Below the pieces are notes generated by a model, which did not search any database, was not told the origin of the DNA, and saw only the letters and a list, made by a program, of their open reading frames with translations. Of a stretch of DNA of 64,000 nucleotides, positions 17,190 through 23,749 are shown one piece after another. The stretch comes from Streptomyces cirratus (GTDB lineage: Bacteria; Actinomycetota; Actinomycetes; Streptomycetales; Streptomycetaceae): the NCBI RefSeq assembly GCF_014650775.1, contig NZ_BMVP01000010.1, positions 124,001-188,000 on the forward strand, read 5' to 3'. How positions within the stretch are numbered: the first letter of the stretch is position 1; each line of letters opens with the position of its first letter. Position numbers and translations under genes: made by a program.

Positions 17190-17900
17190 TCAGAAATCGA
17201 AGCCGAGTTGGCCTCCGTTTTCCAGCTCCGTCGATTCCTCGCTGCGGCGCACCTTCTTGAGGTGCCGCCACTGGGGCAGGGCGTCGAGGTACGACCACGA
17301 GAGCCGGTGGTACGGGGTGGGGCCCAGCTCCTCCAGGGCCGCCCGGTGCACGGGCGAGGGGTAGCCGGCGTTCGCCGCGAAGGCGAAGTCTTTGACCGTG
17401 CCGGCCTGTTCGCCGAGTTCGGCCATCATCCGGTCGCGCCGGACCTTGGCGATCACCGAGGCAGCGGCGACCGCGATACAGGACTGGTCTCCCTTGATCA
17501 CCGTACGGACCCGCCAGGGCGGTCCGAGGTAGTCGTGCTTGCCGTCGAGGATCACCGCGTCGGGCCGCACCGGAAGGGCCTCCAGGGCGCGCACCGCCGC
17601 GAGCCGCAGCGCGGCGGTCATGCCCAGCTCGTCGATCTCCTCCGGCGAGGCGTGCCCGAGGCCGTGGGCGGTGACCCAGCCCTCGAGGATGTCGAGCATC
17701 GCGTCCCGGCGCTTGGGGGTGAGCAGTTTGGAGTCGGTGAGTCCTGCGGGCGGCCGGCGCAGACCGGTGATCGCCGCGCACACGGTGACCGGACCGGCCC
17801 AGGCCCCTCGTCCGACCTCGTCGACCCCGGCGATGACCTTGGCGCCGGTGGTTGCACGGAGGGAGCGCTCGACGGTGTGGGTGGGTGCTTCGTACGGCAT
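17190..17900 (-). CDS. rnhB: Ribonuclease HII
   Basis: Cleaves RNA in RNA-DNA hybrids and starts removal of single misincorporated ribonucleotides. The protein has 236 residues. The catalytic signature GVDEVGRG lies at 25-32 (Asp27, Glu28). It is followed by the D-S-K-x-L pattern ([13 protein letters not shown] at about 66), AVILDGK near 113, and [13 protein letters not shown] near 150, which carry the remaining metal ligands and substrate-contact residues of the family. The C-terminus ends in GFDF. The ATG at 17900 fits the family start. It is upstream of the helicase-C-like gene, probably in one transcript, and divergent-flanked by the TetR gene region. Confidence 0.95.
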   Translation of the reverse strand: MPYEAPTHTVERSLRATTGAKVIAGVDEVGRGAWAGPVTVCAAITGLRRPPAGLTDSKLLTPKRRDAMLDILEGWVTAHGLGHASPEEIDELGMTAALRLAAVRALEALPVRPDAVILDGKHDYLGPPWRVRTVIKGDQSCIAVAAASVIAKVRRDRMMAELGEQAGTVKDFAFAANAGYPSPVHRAALEELGPTPYHRLSWSYLDALPQWRHLKKVRRSEESTELENGGQLGFDF

Positions 17901-17981
17901 GGCGCCAGCAAGGTTACGCCGCCCCGAGCCGCCTGCACACCCCGCCCCGGGCCGGGGACACGGGCGGGGTTCGCCGCGGGG

Positions 17982-18584
17982 TCACACCCGGAGCATCGGC
18001 ACCATCACCTGGTCGATCAGCTGGGCGATGTCCCCGTCGTCCCATTCGCTTCCGTACATCTTTGCGCGGTACATCAGCATTGCGGGAATGACGTCGACAA
18101 TGAACGGAATGTTGGCGTCCGGCCGGACTTCCCCGCGGTCGATCCCGCGCTGCACAAGGGCCTGAATCACCGCCTGAGCGGGTTGGTGCAGCCCGTTCCA
18201 GATCACGCCGCGGAACCGGTCCGCATGGTCGGAGTCGCATTCGTGAAGAACCGCGCGCAGGGCCACACCGGTGGGCGAGCGCATCACGTCGCACATCCGC
18301 GCGCACAACCCGTAGAGGTCGTCCCGGATCGACCCGGTGTCCGGGATCCGGTCCAGCGGCGGCAGTCCGGCCCCCAGCACCTCGGCCACGAGGGCGGCCT
18401 TCGACGGCCAGCGCCGGTAGAGCGCCGCCTTGCCCGTCCGGGCGGCTGCGGCGACGCCCTCCATCGTGAGCGCGTTCCAGCCAACGGTGCTGAGTTGCTC
18501 CAGGGCCGCGTCCAGGATGGCGCGTTCGAGCTCCGGGCCCCTCCTGCGGCCCGCAGGCTCCTGCGACCAGGGGGAACCCGTCAT
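17982..18584 (-). CDS. TetR-family repressor of the adjacent MFS pump
   Basis: A 200-residue TetR/AcrR regulator. The N-terminal helix-turn-helix (LERAILDAALEQLSTVGWNALTMEGVAAAARTGKAALYRRWPSKAALV, about 19-66) is canonical, and the rest is the all-helical ligand and dimer domain. It starts with ATG at 18584 after GGAGGTATGGAGC. It is divergent from the MFS gene, and the 140-base gap holds two copies of the same palindrome. The expected role is repression of both genes, relieved by a ligand of the pump. The ligand is unknown. Confidence 0.93.
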   Translation of the reverse strand: MTGSPWSQEPAGRRRGPELERAILDAALEQLSTVGWNALTMEGVAAAARTGKAALYRRWPSKAALVAEVLGAGLPPLDRIPDTGSIRDDLYGLCARMCDVMRSPTGVALRAVLHECDSDHADRFRGVIWNGLHQPAQAVIQALVQRGIDRGEVRPDANIPFIVDVIPAMLMYRAKMYGSEWDDGDIAQLIDQVMVPMLRV

Positions 18585-18633
18585 GCTCCATACCTCCGAC
18601 CGGCCCGCGTGCCCATCGCACGTATTTTCAGCC

Positions 18634-18657
18634 TTAGTGAACGCTTGCGTTCACTAA
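18634..18657. promoter_or_regulatory. TetR operator 1
   Basis: A 24-bp palindrome with perfect 11-bp arms (TTAGTGAACGC and GCGTTCACTAA) around TT, 50 bases upstream of the TetR start. The core AGTGAACG-N4-CGTTCACT is shared exactly with operator 2. Confidence 0.85.
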
Positions 18658-18681
18658 ATGTAGCTCCTACCGTGGTGCGCG

Positions 18682-18701
18682 AGTGAACGGATGCGTTCAC
18701 T
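18682..18701. promoter_or_regulatory. TetR operator 2
   Basis: AGTGAACG-GATG-CGTTCACT has perfect 8-bp arms. It lies exactly 46 bases from the equivalent position of operator 1 and 24 bases upstream of the GTG start of the MFS gene. Its placement argues that the earlier in-frame start at 18683, inside the operator, is not used. Confidence 0.85.
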
Positions 18702-18724
18702 ATTTCACTTCGGGGGGATCCTCA

Positions 18725-20278
18725 GTGACAAGCGTTCAACTCGACAAACCTCGGATATCGGGAGCCGCCCGCCACCCGGGCCGTCCCGGTGTGGCGCTCG
18801 CGGTGATCGCCGCGTGCCAGCTCATGGTCGTGCTCGACGCGACGATCGTGAACATCGCGCTCCCGCACATCCAGACGGCGCTCGCCTTCTCCACCACCGA
18901 CCTGTCCTGGGTGCTCAGCGCCTACACCCTCACCTTCGGCGGCCTGCTGCTGCTCGGCGGCCGGGCCGGCGACATCCTCGGCCGACGCCGGGTCTTCATG
19001 ACCGGAATCCTGCTTTTCACCCTCGCCTCCCTCCTCGGCGGATTCGCCCAGGAGCCCTGGCAGCTCCTGGCCGCCCGCGCGCTCCAGGGAGTCGGCGGCG
19101 CCATCGCCTCACCGACCTCGCTGGCGCTGATCACCACGACGTTCGCGGAAGGTCCCGAACGCAACCGGGCGTTCGGGGTGTTCGCCGCCGTCTCGGCCGG
19201 TGGCGGCGCGATCGGACTGCTGGCCGGCGGCATGCTGACGGAATGGCTCGACTGGCGCTGGGTCCTCTTCGTCAACGTGCCGATCGGCGTCCTGATCGCC
19301 GTCCTCACGCCGATGTTCATCAGCGAGTCCGAACGCCACCCGGGCCGTTTCGACATCGCCGGAGCGCTCACCTCCACCGGCGGCATGGCCTCGCTGGTCT
19401 ACGGATTCATCCGCGCGTCCGAGGACGGGTGGCGCGACTCCCTCACCATCGGATCCTTCGCCACCGCGCTGGTGCTGTTGGCGCTGTTCGTCGTCATCGA
19501 GTCCCGGGCGCGCGAACCCATCATCCCGCTGCGGATGTTCGCGGACCGCAACCGCGCCGGCACCTACATGATCATGCTCGGACTCGCCGCGGCGATGTTC
19601 GGCATGTTCTTCTTCATCGTCCAGTTCGTGCAGAACGTGCTCGGTTTCTCACCGATCCAGTCCGGTCTCGGCTTCCTGCCGGTGACTGTCGCCATCGTCA
19701 CCGCCGCCGGGCTCTCGCAGCGGTTCCTGCCCCGCTTCGGCCCCAAACCGTTCATGGTCGCCGGGTCCGCGCTCACCGGTTCGGGCCTGGCCTGGCTGAG
19801 CTTCATCGAGACGGACAGCTCCTACGTGTCCGGGGTGCTCGGGCCGATGGTGCTGTTCGGCTTCGGCATGGGCCTGAACTTCGTGACCCTCACCCTCACC
19901 GCCGTCTCCGGCGTGGCCCCGCGCGAAGCGGGCGCCGCCTCGGGGCTGCTCAACGCCAGCCAGCAGGTCGGCGGCTCGCTCGGCCTGTCCATCCTGGTCA
20001 CGGTCTTCGGCACCGCCAGCCGTGAGGAGGCCGCCAAGCAGTTCCCGGCCTTCATGGCGAAAGCGGACCCCGGTCAGCTGGCCGCCTTCAAGGAGACCGG
20101 CCGGCTGCCCGACCCGTGGGGCGACCTCGTCCTCACCCAGGGCATCTCCACCGCGTTCCTGGCCGCCGTCGTGATGGCCGGACTCGCCCTGGCCACCGCT
20201 CTGCTGGTGATCCGGGTACGCAAGAGCGACTTGGAGGCCCTCAACGGAGCCGCCGCCGAGGCCGGTCCGGCGGCCTGA
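18725..20278 (+). CDS. MFS drug-efflux transporter (DHA2, 14-helix, EmrB/QacA type)
   Basis: A proton-driven exporter in the inner membrane, 517 residues with about 14 hydrophobic helices. The DHA2 hallmarks are in place: helix 1 MVVLDATIVNIALPHIQ (D1 motif), loop 2-3 motif A GGRAGDILGRRR, and helix 4-5 RALQGVGGAIASPTSLALI followed by the glycine-rich helix GVFAAVSAGGGAIGLLAGG. The GTG at 18725 has GGGGGATC 7 bases upstream and lies after operator 2. Control is presumably by the divergent TetR. Substrate is unknown. The whole unit ends at the hairpin 20300-20333. Confidence 0.93.
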   Translation: MTSVQLDKPRISGAARHPGRPGVALAVIAACQLMVVLDATIVNIALPHIQTALAFSTTDLSWVLSAYTLTFGGLLLLGGRAGDILGRRRVFMTGILLFTLASLLGGFAQEPWQLLAARALQGVGGAIASPTSLALITTTFAEGPERNRAFGVFAAVSAGGGAIGLLAGGMLTEWLDWRWVLFVNVPIGVLIAVLTPMFISESERHPGRFDIAGALTSTGGMASLVYGFIRASEDGWRDSLTIGSFATALVLLALFVVIESRAREPIIPLRMFADRNRAGTYMIMLGLAAAMFGMFFFIVQFVQNVLGFSPIQSGLGFLPVTVAIVTAAGLSQRFLPRFGPKPFMVAGSALTGSGLAWLSFIETDSSYVSGVLGPMVLFGFGMGLNFVTLTLTAVSGVAPREAGAASGLLNASQQVGGSLGLSILVTVFGTASREEAAKQFPAFMAKADPGQLAAFKETGRLPDPWGDLVLTQGISTAFLAAVVMAGLALATALLVIRVRKSDLEALNGAAAEAGPAA

Positions 20279-20299
20279 GCGGGCAAGACCGTACGCGGA

Positions 20300-20333
20300 C
20301 CCGGGCGAGCCGGAAACAGCCGGCTCGCCCGGG
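20300..20333. terminator. Terminator hairpin between MFS and ADP-ribosylglycohydrolase genes
   Basis: Perfect 14-bp arms (CCCGGGCGAGCCGG at 20300-20313 with its complement at 20320-20333) and a 6-nt loop, 22 bases after the MFS stop. The convergent neighbour ends 59 bases further, so the site probably works in both directions. Confidence 0.88.
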
Positions 20334-20391
20334 CCGCATCACGCGTCCGCCGCCGCTGCGACGCCGCGGTCCTCGCGAGTCGCCCCGGCCC

Positions 20392-21306
20392 TCAGCGCGG
20401 AGCCTGCGGCAGCCACGCCGGAAGGGCCTCGGTCCGCGCCAGCCATGCCTGCGGCAGCACCGCGTCACCTCGGGCGCCCAGCACCCCGCCGACGATGGCA
20501 CAGGTCGTGTCCACGTCCCCGCCCACCTGCGCGGTGGTCCAGAACGCCCGCTCGTAGTCCTCCAGCGAGCGCGCCGCCGACCACAGGGCGAACGGCACCG
20601 TGTCGTGGGCGCTGGTGCGACGGCCGCAGCCCAAGACCGCCGCGACCGTGGTGGCGTCGCCGTAGTCCAGCATGTCCCGCGCCCGACGCAGTCCCGCGCC
20701 CACCGCGCTGCGCGGCACCAGCGCGATGACCCCGTCCAGCAGGTCGGCGGCCTTCGGCGGCCCCGCAGCATCCGCCGCGAGCGCGGCCGCGGCGGCGACG
20801 GCCATCGCCCCGCACACCGCCTCGCGGTGCTGGTGGGTGGTGTACGCGGAGATCTCCGCCTGGTGCGTGGCCTGCTCCGGGTCGTCCGCGTACCAGGCGC
20901 CGAGCGGTGCGATGCGCATGGCGGCGCCGTTGCCCCAGGAGCCCTGTCCATTGAAGAGCGCGGCCGCCAGGGTGCGCCAGTCCTCACCCTCGCGGATCAG
21001 CCGCAGCATCCGGTTGACGGCGGGCCCGTAGCCGCGGTCGAAGTCGTGGTGGTGGGCGAACGAGGCGGCCAGCGCGTCCTGGTCGATGCGACCGTGTTCG
21101 GCCAGGACGGCCATCACCGAGCAGGCCATCTCGGTGTCGTCGGTCCACTGCCAGGTCTCGCTGCCCGCGGGCAGCTCGCGCCGCTTGAGCAGCGGATAGT
21201 TCACGGGGACGAAGTACTGGGAGCCCAGGGCGTCCCCCAGGGCCAGCCCGCGAAGGCTGGACATGGCGCGTGCGTAGCGCCTCTGGGGAGTGGAGTCAGC
21301 GGTCAT
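20392..21306 (-). CDS. ADP-ribosylglycohydrolase family protein
   Basis: A cytoplasmic all-helical DraG/ARH-fold hydrolase of 304 residues, expected to remove ADP-ribose (or a related group) from protein, nucleic acid or small molecules using a di-Mg centre. The metal ligands are present: Thr55-Asp56-Asp57 in WQWTDDTEM and the C-terminal GGDVDTTCAIVGG. The N-terminal SLRGLALGDALG is the usual family start. The substrate cannot be told from sequence. It shares a strand with, and lies 11 bases after, the histidine phosphatase gene, so the two are likely co-transcribed. The start at 21306 overlaps the neighbour's spacer only. Confidence 0.92.
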   Translation of the reverse strand: MTADSTPQRRYARAMSSLRGLALGDALGSQYFVPVNYPLLKRRELPAGSETWQWTDDTEMACSVMAVLAEHGRIDQDALAASFAHHHDFDRGYGPAVNRMLRLIREGEDWRTLAAALFNGQGSWGNGAAMRIAPLGAWYADDPEQATHQAEISAYTTHQHREAVCGAMAVAAAAALAADAAGPPKAADLLDGVIALVPRSAVGAGLRRARDMLDYGDATTVAAVLGCGRRTSAHDTVPFALWSAARSLEDYERAFWTTAQVGGDVDTTCAIVGGVLGARGDAVLPQAWLARTEALPAWLPQAPR

Positions 21307-21317
21307 CCCGCGTCACT

Positions 21318-21977
21318 CTAGTCGTCGAGGTCGTAAGGCTCCGGTGTGGTCCACCGCTCAAACGGGCGGTCCAGGCGGTACCGGCCGTCCGGACCCAGTA
21401 CGAGTGACCTGAATTCACCGTTCCCCGGATTGGACAGGGCCTCGAACTCGGCCACCGACCAGTGGAACCAGCGCATGCAGAACAGCCGCATCGTCAGTCC
21501 GTGCGTCACGAGCAGCACGTTCTCGGGGTGGTCCGGAGCCTCGAAACTGCGGTACAGGCTCTCCAGGAAGGACCCGACCCGGTCGTACACGTCGGCGCCG
21601 GACTCGCCCTGCGCGAAGCGGTAGAAGAAATGCCCGTACGCGTCCCGGTACGTTTTCTGCAGGCGTACGTCTTCGTGGTCCTGCCAGTTCCCCCAGTCCT
21701 GCTCGCGCAGCCGCGGTTCCTCCCGCATGCGGACCCGCGTCGGGTCCAGTCGCAGCTCGCGGAACGTCTGCAGGGTCCGCCGGTAGGGGGAGACGTAGGC
21801 GCTGATGCGCTCGTCGCCGAACAGCTCGCGCAGCCGCGCACCGGTGTGCCGGGCCTGCTCCCGCCCGACAGGCGTCAGCCGCAGGGCGTGGTCGGGCTCC
21901 CGCTCGTACACCGTGTCGTCGGCATTGCCCTGGGATTCCCCGTGCCGGACGAGGACGATGCGCCGTGGTCGTACCAT
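21318..21977 (-). CDS. Histidine phosphatase (phosphoglycerate-mutase-like) family protein
   Basis: A 219-residue branch-1 histidine phosphatase. The catalytic RHGESQGN starts at residue 11, with phosphorylated His12. The second arginine lies in SPYRRTLQT, the acid in LREQDWGNWQD, and the second histidine in LLVTHGLTMRLF. All essential residues are visible, so activity is expected. Substrate is unknown, and members act on phosphosugars, phosphoproteins or cofactor precursors. ATG start at 21977. It is the upstream partner of the ADP-ribosylglycohydrolase gene. Confidence 0.92.
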   Translation of the reverse strand: MVRPRRIVLVRHGESQGNADDTVYEREPDHALRLTPVGREQARHTGARLRELFGDERISAYVSPYRRTLQTFRELRLDPTRVRMREEPRLREQDWGNWQDHEDVRLQKTYRDAYGHFFYRFAQGESGADVYDRVGSFLESLYRSFEAPDHPENVLLVTHGLTMRLFCMRWFHWSVAEFEALSNPGNGEFRSLVLGPDGRYRLDRPFERWTTPEPYDLDD

Positions 21978-22049
21978 TCCACGACCCTATTCGGCCACCG
22001 GCGCGCGGTTCGAACGGGCACGCCGGTCGGGCCACCGTTCGTCTTACGG

Positions 22050-22655
22050 TCATACCGTCCAGGAGGGTTCGAGGTCGACCACGTCACCGGTGAGCGCCTC
22101 CACGTCGGCCTCGGTCTGCGCGCGCAGCGAGAGCCGCTCGACCCGCTCCTGCCGGTACTTGCCGTGTTCGGCAGCCGCCCGCCACATCGACAGCACCAGG
22201 AACTCCCGCCCCGGGGCTTCCCCGAAGAGGCCACGGATCATGCCGGGCGACCCGGCCATGGCCGGGTTCCAGACCTTCTCCTGCATCAGGGCGAAGTGCT
22301 CCACGCGCCCCTCCCGCACCCGGGTGTGGGCGACCCGGACCACGTCGGCGTCGGAGAAACGGGGCTCGAAACCGGTCTTCACATCGAAGCGGTAGTCGAA
22401 GAGCGTGACCCGGGCGTCGGTGAAGGTGCCGTTCTGGGAGGCGGCCAGCCGGTCGTGCGAGCGCGCCATGAAGGAGTCGTAGAAGGAACGGCTCTCCCAG
22501 AACGCGAAGACGTGCGCCACCCCCTGCCGGCCACGGCTCCATCCGCCGCCCTGCCCCCGGAATCCGGGCTCGCCCGGCAGCCCCGCCCATTTGCGCTGCC
22601 CACGCTCGAACCCGCGTCGGTCCGTCACCGTGCAGCGAATCCACTTGACCAGCAC
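22050..22655 (-). CDS. DUF4937 domain protein
   Basis: A 201-residue soluble protein of the DUF4937/YdbC-type family, related to dimeric alpha-beta barrel (ABM-like) proteins. Two ferredoxin-like halves are visible: MLVKWIRCTVTDRRGFERGQRKWAGLPGEPGF with AHVFAFWESRSFYDSFM, and VRVAHTRVREGRVEHF with REFLVLSMWRAAAEHGKYRQERVERL. Function is not established, and no metal or catalytic motif is obvious. The GTG start at 22655 opens on the first strand. It sits 32 bases after the arylamine acetyltransferase gene on the same strand, so co-transcription is likely. Confidence 0.83.
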   Translation of the reverse strand: MLVKWIRCTVTDRRGFERGQRKWAGLPGEPGFRGQGGGWSRGRQGVAHVFAFWESRSFYDSFMARSHDRLAASQNGTFTDARVTLFDYRFDVKTGFEPRFSDADVVRVAHTRVREGRVEHFALMQEKVWNPAMAGSPGMIRGLFGEAPGREFLVLSMWRAAAEHGKYRQERVERLSLRAQTEADVEALTGDVVDLEPSWTV

Positions 22656-22687
22656 CGCGCCATCGTACGGGCCCGGCGTGGCCCGGG

Positions 22688-23530
22688 TCAGTCCTCGGCG
22701 CGGAAGATCCGCACGAGATCAGCCGCGTCCCGCTCGGACAGCCGAAGACCGAACTCCCGGGCGAGCAAGGGGATCAGCTCCTCGGCGCTCACGGTCCGCC
22801 TCTCCACCCGCCCGTCCGGGTGCCAGTGGGACAGCTCACGCCCCAGGAGCGCCACCCGGACATCCCGGCCCGGCAGTTGGACGATGACCTTGCCGAGGAA
22901 GGCGGAGCGCGGGTGGGAGGAGCTGTAGTGGTTCAGCACCACGTAGTCGACGGGGTGGTAGGGCTGCGGGGTGAATGCGTAGAGGTCGCTCCAGGTCCCC
23001 TCGCGCAGCCACCTCAGCACGAGGAGTCCGTCCTCCTCCTGGTGGACGGCGTACGTCCACTCGCCCTGCCGTACCTCGGCTCCGGGCCGCCCGAGCGGGA
23101 CGGGCTCGAAGGGGCCGGGATACCCGTATCCCGCGTCGCACAGCCAGGGTTCACCCCCGACGGTGACGACGAGGACGGCGTGCGTCACCGGCAGCAGGCG
23201 GTCCCCACGGGCCCGGTTGCGGGCGCCGCGCCCCTCGACCTCGAATCCGAGCCGCTGGAGGGCTGCGGCCAGCAGCGAGTTCTGCTCGTAGCAGTAGCCG
23301 CCGCGGCGACGGTGCACGAGCTTGTCCTGCAGCGACTTGACGTCCAGCTCGACGGGGCGGCCCAGCGTGACGTCCAGGCTCTCGAAGGGGATGGCGGCGG
23401 TGTGCGCCCGGTGCACTGCGTACAACGTCTCCAGGTCGGGTTCCAGTTCCCGCCCCGGGCCTTCGCCGCCCGTCCCGATGCCGATCCGCGCCAGATACGC
23501 GTCGAGGTCCAGCTCGTCACCGCTCCACAT
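22688..23530 (-). CDS. Arylamine N-acetyltransferase
   Basis: Transfers acetyl from acetyl-CoA to arylamines or hydrazines. In actinomycetes, relatives also close amide bonds in polyketide pathways. The protein has 280 residues with a complete catalytic triad: Cys80 in RRGGYCYEQN, His117 in VTHAVLVV and Asp132 in LCDAGYG. The N-terminal LDAYLARIG matches the NAT start. The ATG at 23530 is chosen over the longer frame reaching 23707 because it opens just before that motif. It is probably the first gene of a pair with the DUF4937 gene. An inverted repeat CGACGATC/GATCGTCG (23567-23574, 23593-23600) lies upstream and could be its control site. Confidence 0.93.
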   Translation of the reverse strand: MWSGDELDLDAYLARIGIGTGGEGPGRELEPDLETLYAVHRAHTAAIPFESLDVTLGRPVELDVKSLQDKLVHRRRGGYCYEQNSLLAAALQRLGFEVEGRGARNRARGDRLLPVTHAVLVVTVGGEPWLCDAGYGYPGPFEPVPLGRPGAEVRQGEWTYAVHQEEDGLLVLRWLREGTWSDLYAFTPQPYHPVDYVVLNHYSSSHPRSAFLGKVIVQLPGRDVRVALLGRELSHWHPDGRVERRTVSAEELIPLLAREFGLRLSERDAADLVRIFRAED

Positions 23531-23680
23531 GGCTCTTCCACTCCCCCGTGTGAAATCCGCGAGCCCCGACGATCGCGACGCCCCCACACCATGATCGTCG
23601 CGCCGCACCGCCCCCGCCACCCCACGCGGAGGTTCGGGCGAGATCACGCTCGACACAACCGCCGCGTCGACAAAACGCAC

Positions 23681-23713
23681 GGTGGGGTGTCCGTGTATCC
23701 CGGACACCCCACC
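23681..23713 (-). terminator. Terminator of nrdJ
   Basis: Perfect 13-bp arms (GGTGGGGTGTCCG at 23681-23693 with its complement at 23701-23713), 7-nt loop, 36 bases downstream of the nrdJ stop. Confidence 0.85.
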
Positions 23714-23749
23714 TGAGCAGCTAATTCACGCCCACCAAGGGGCTCACAT

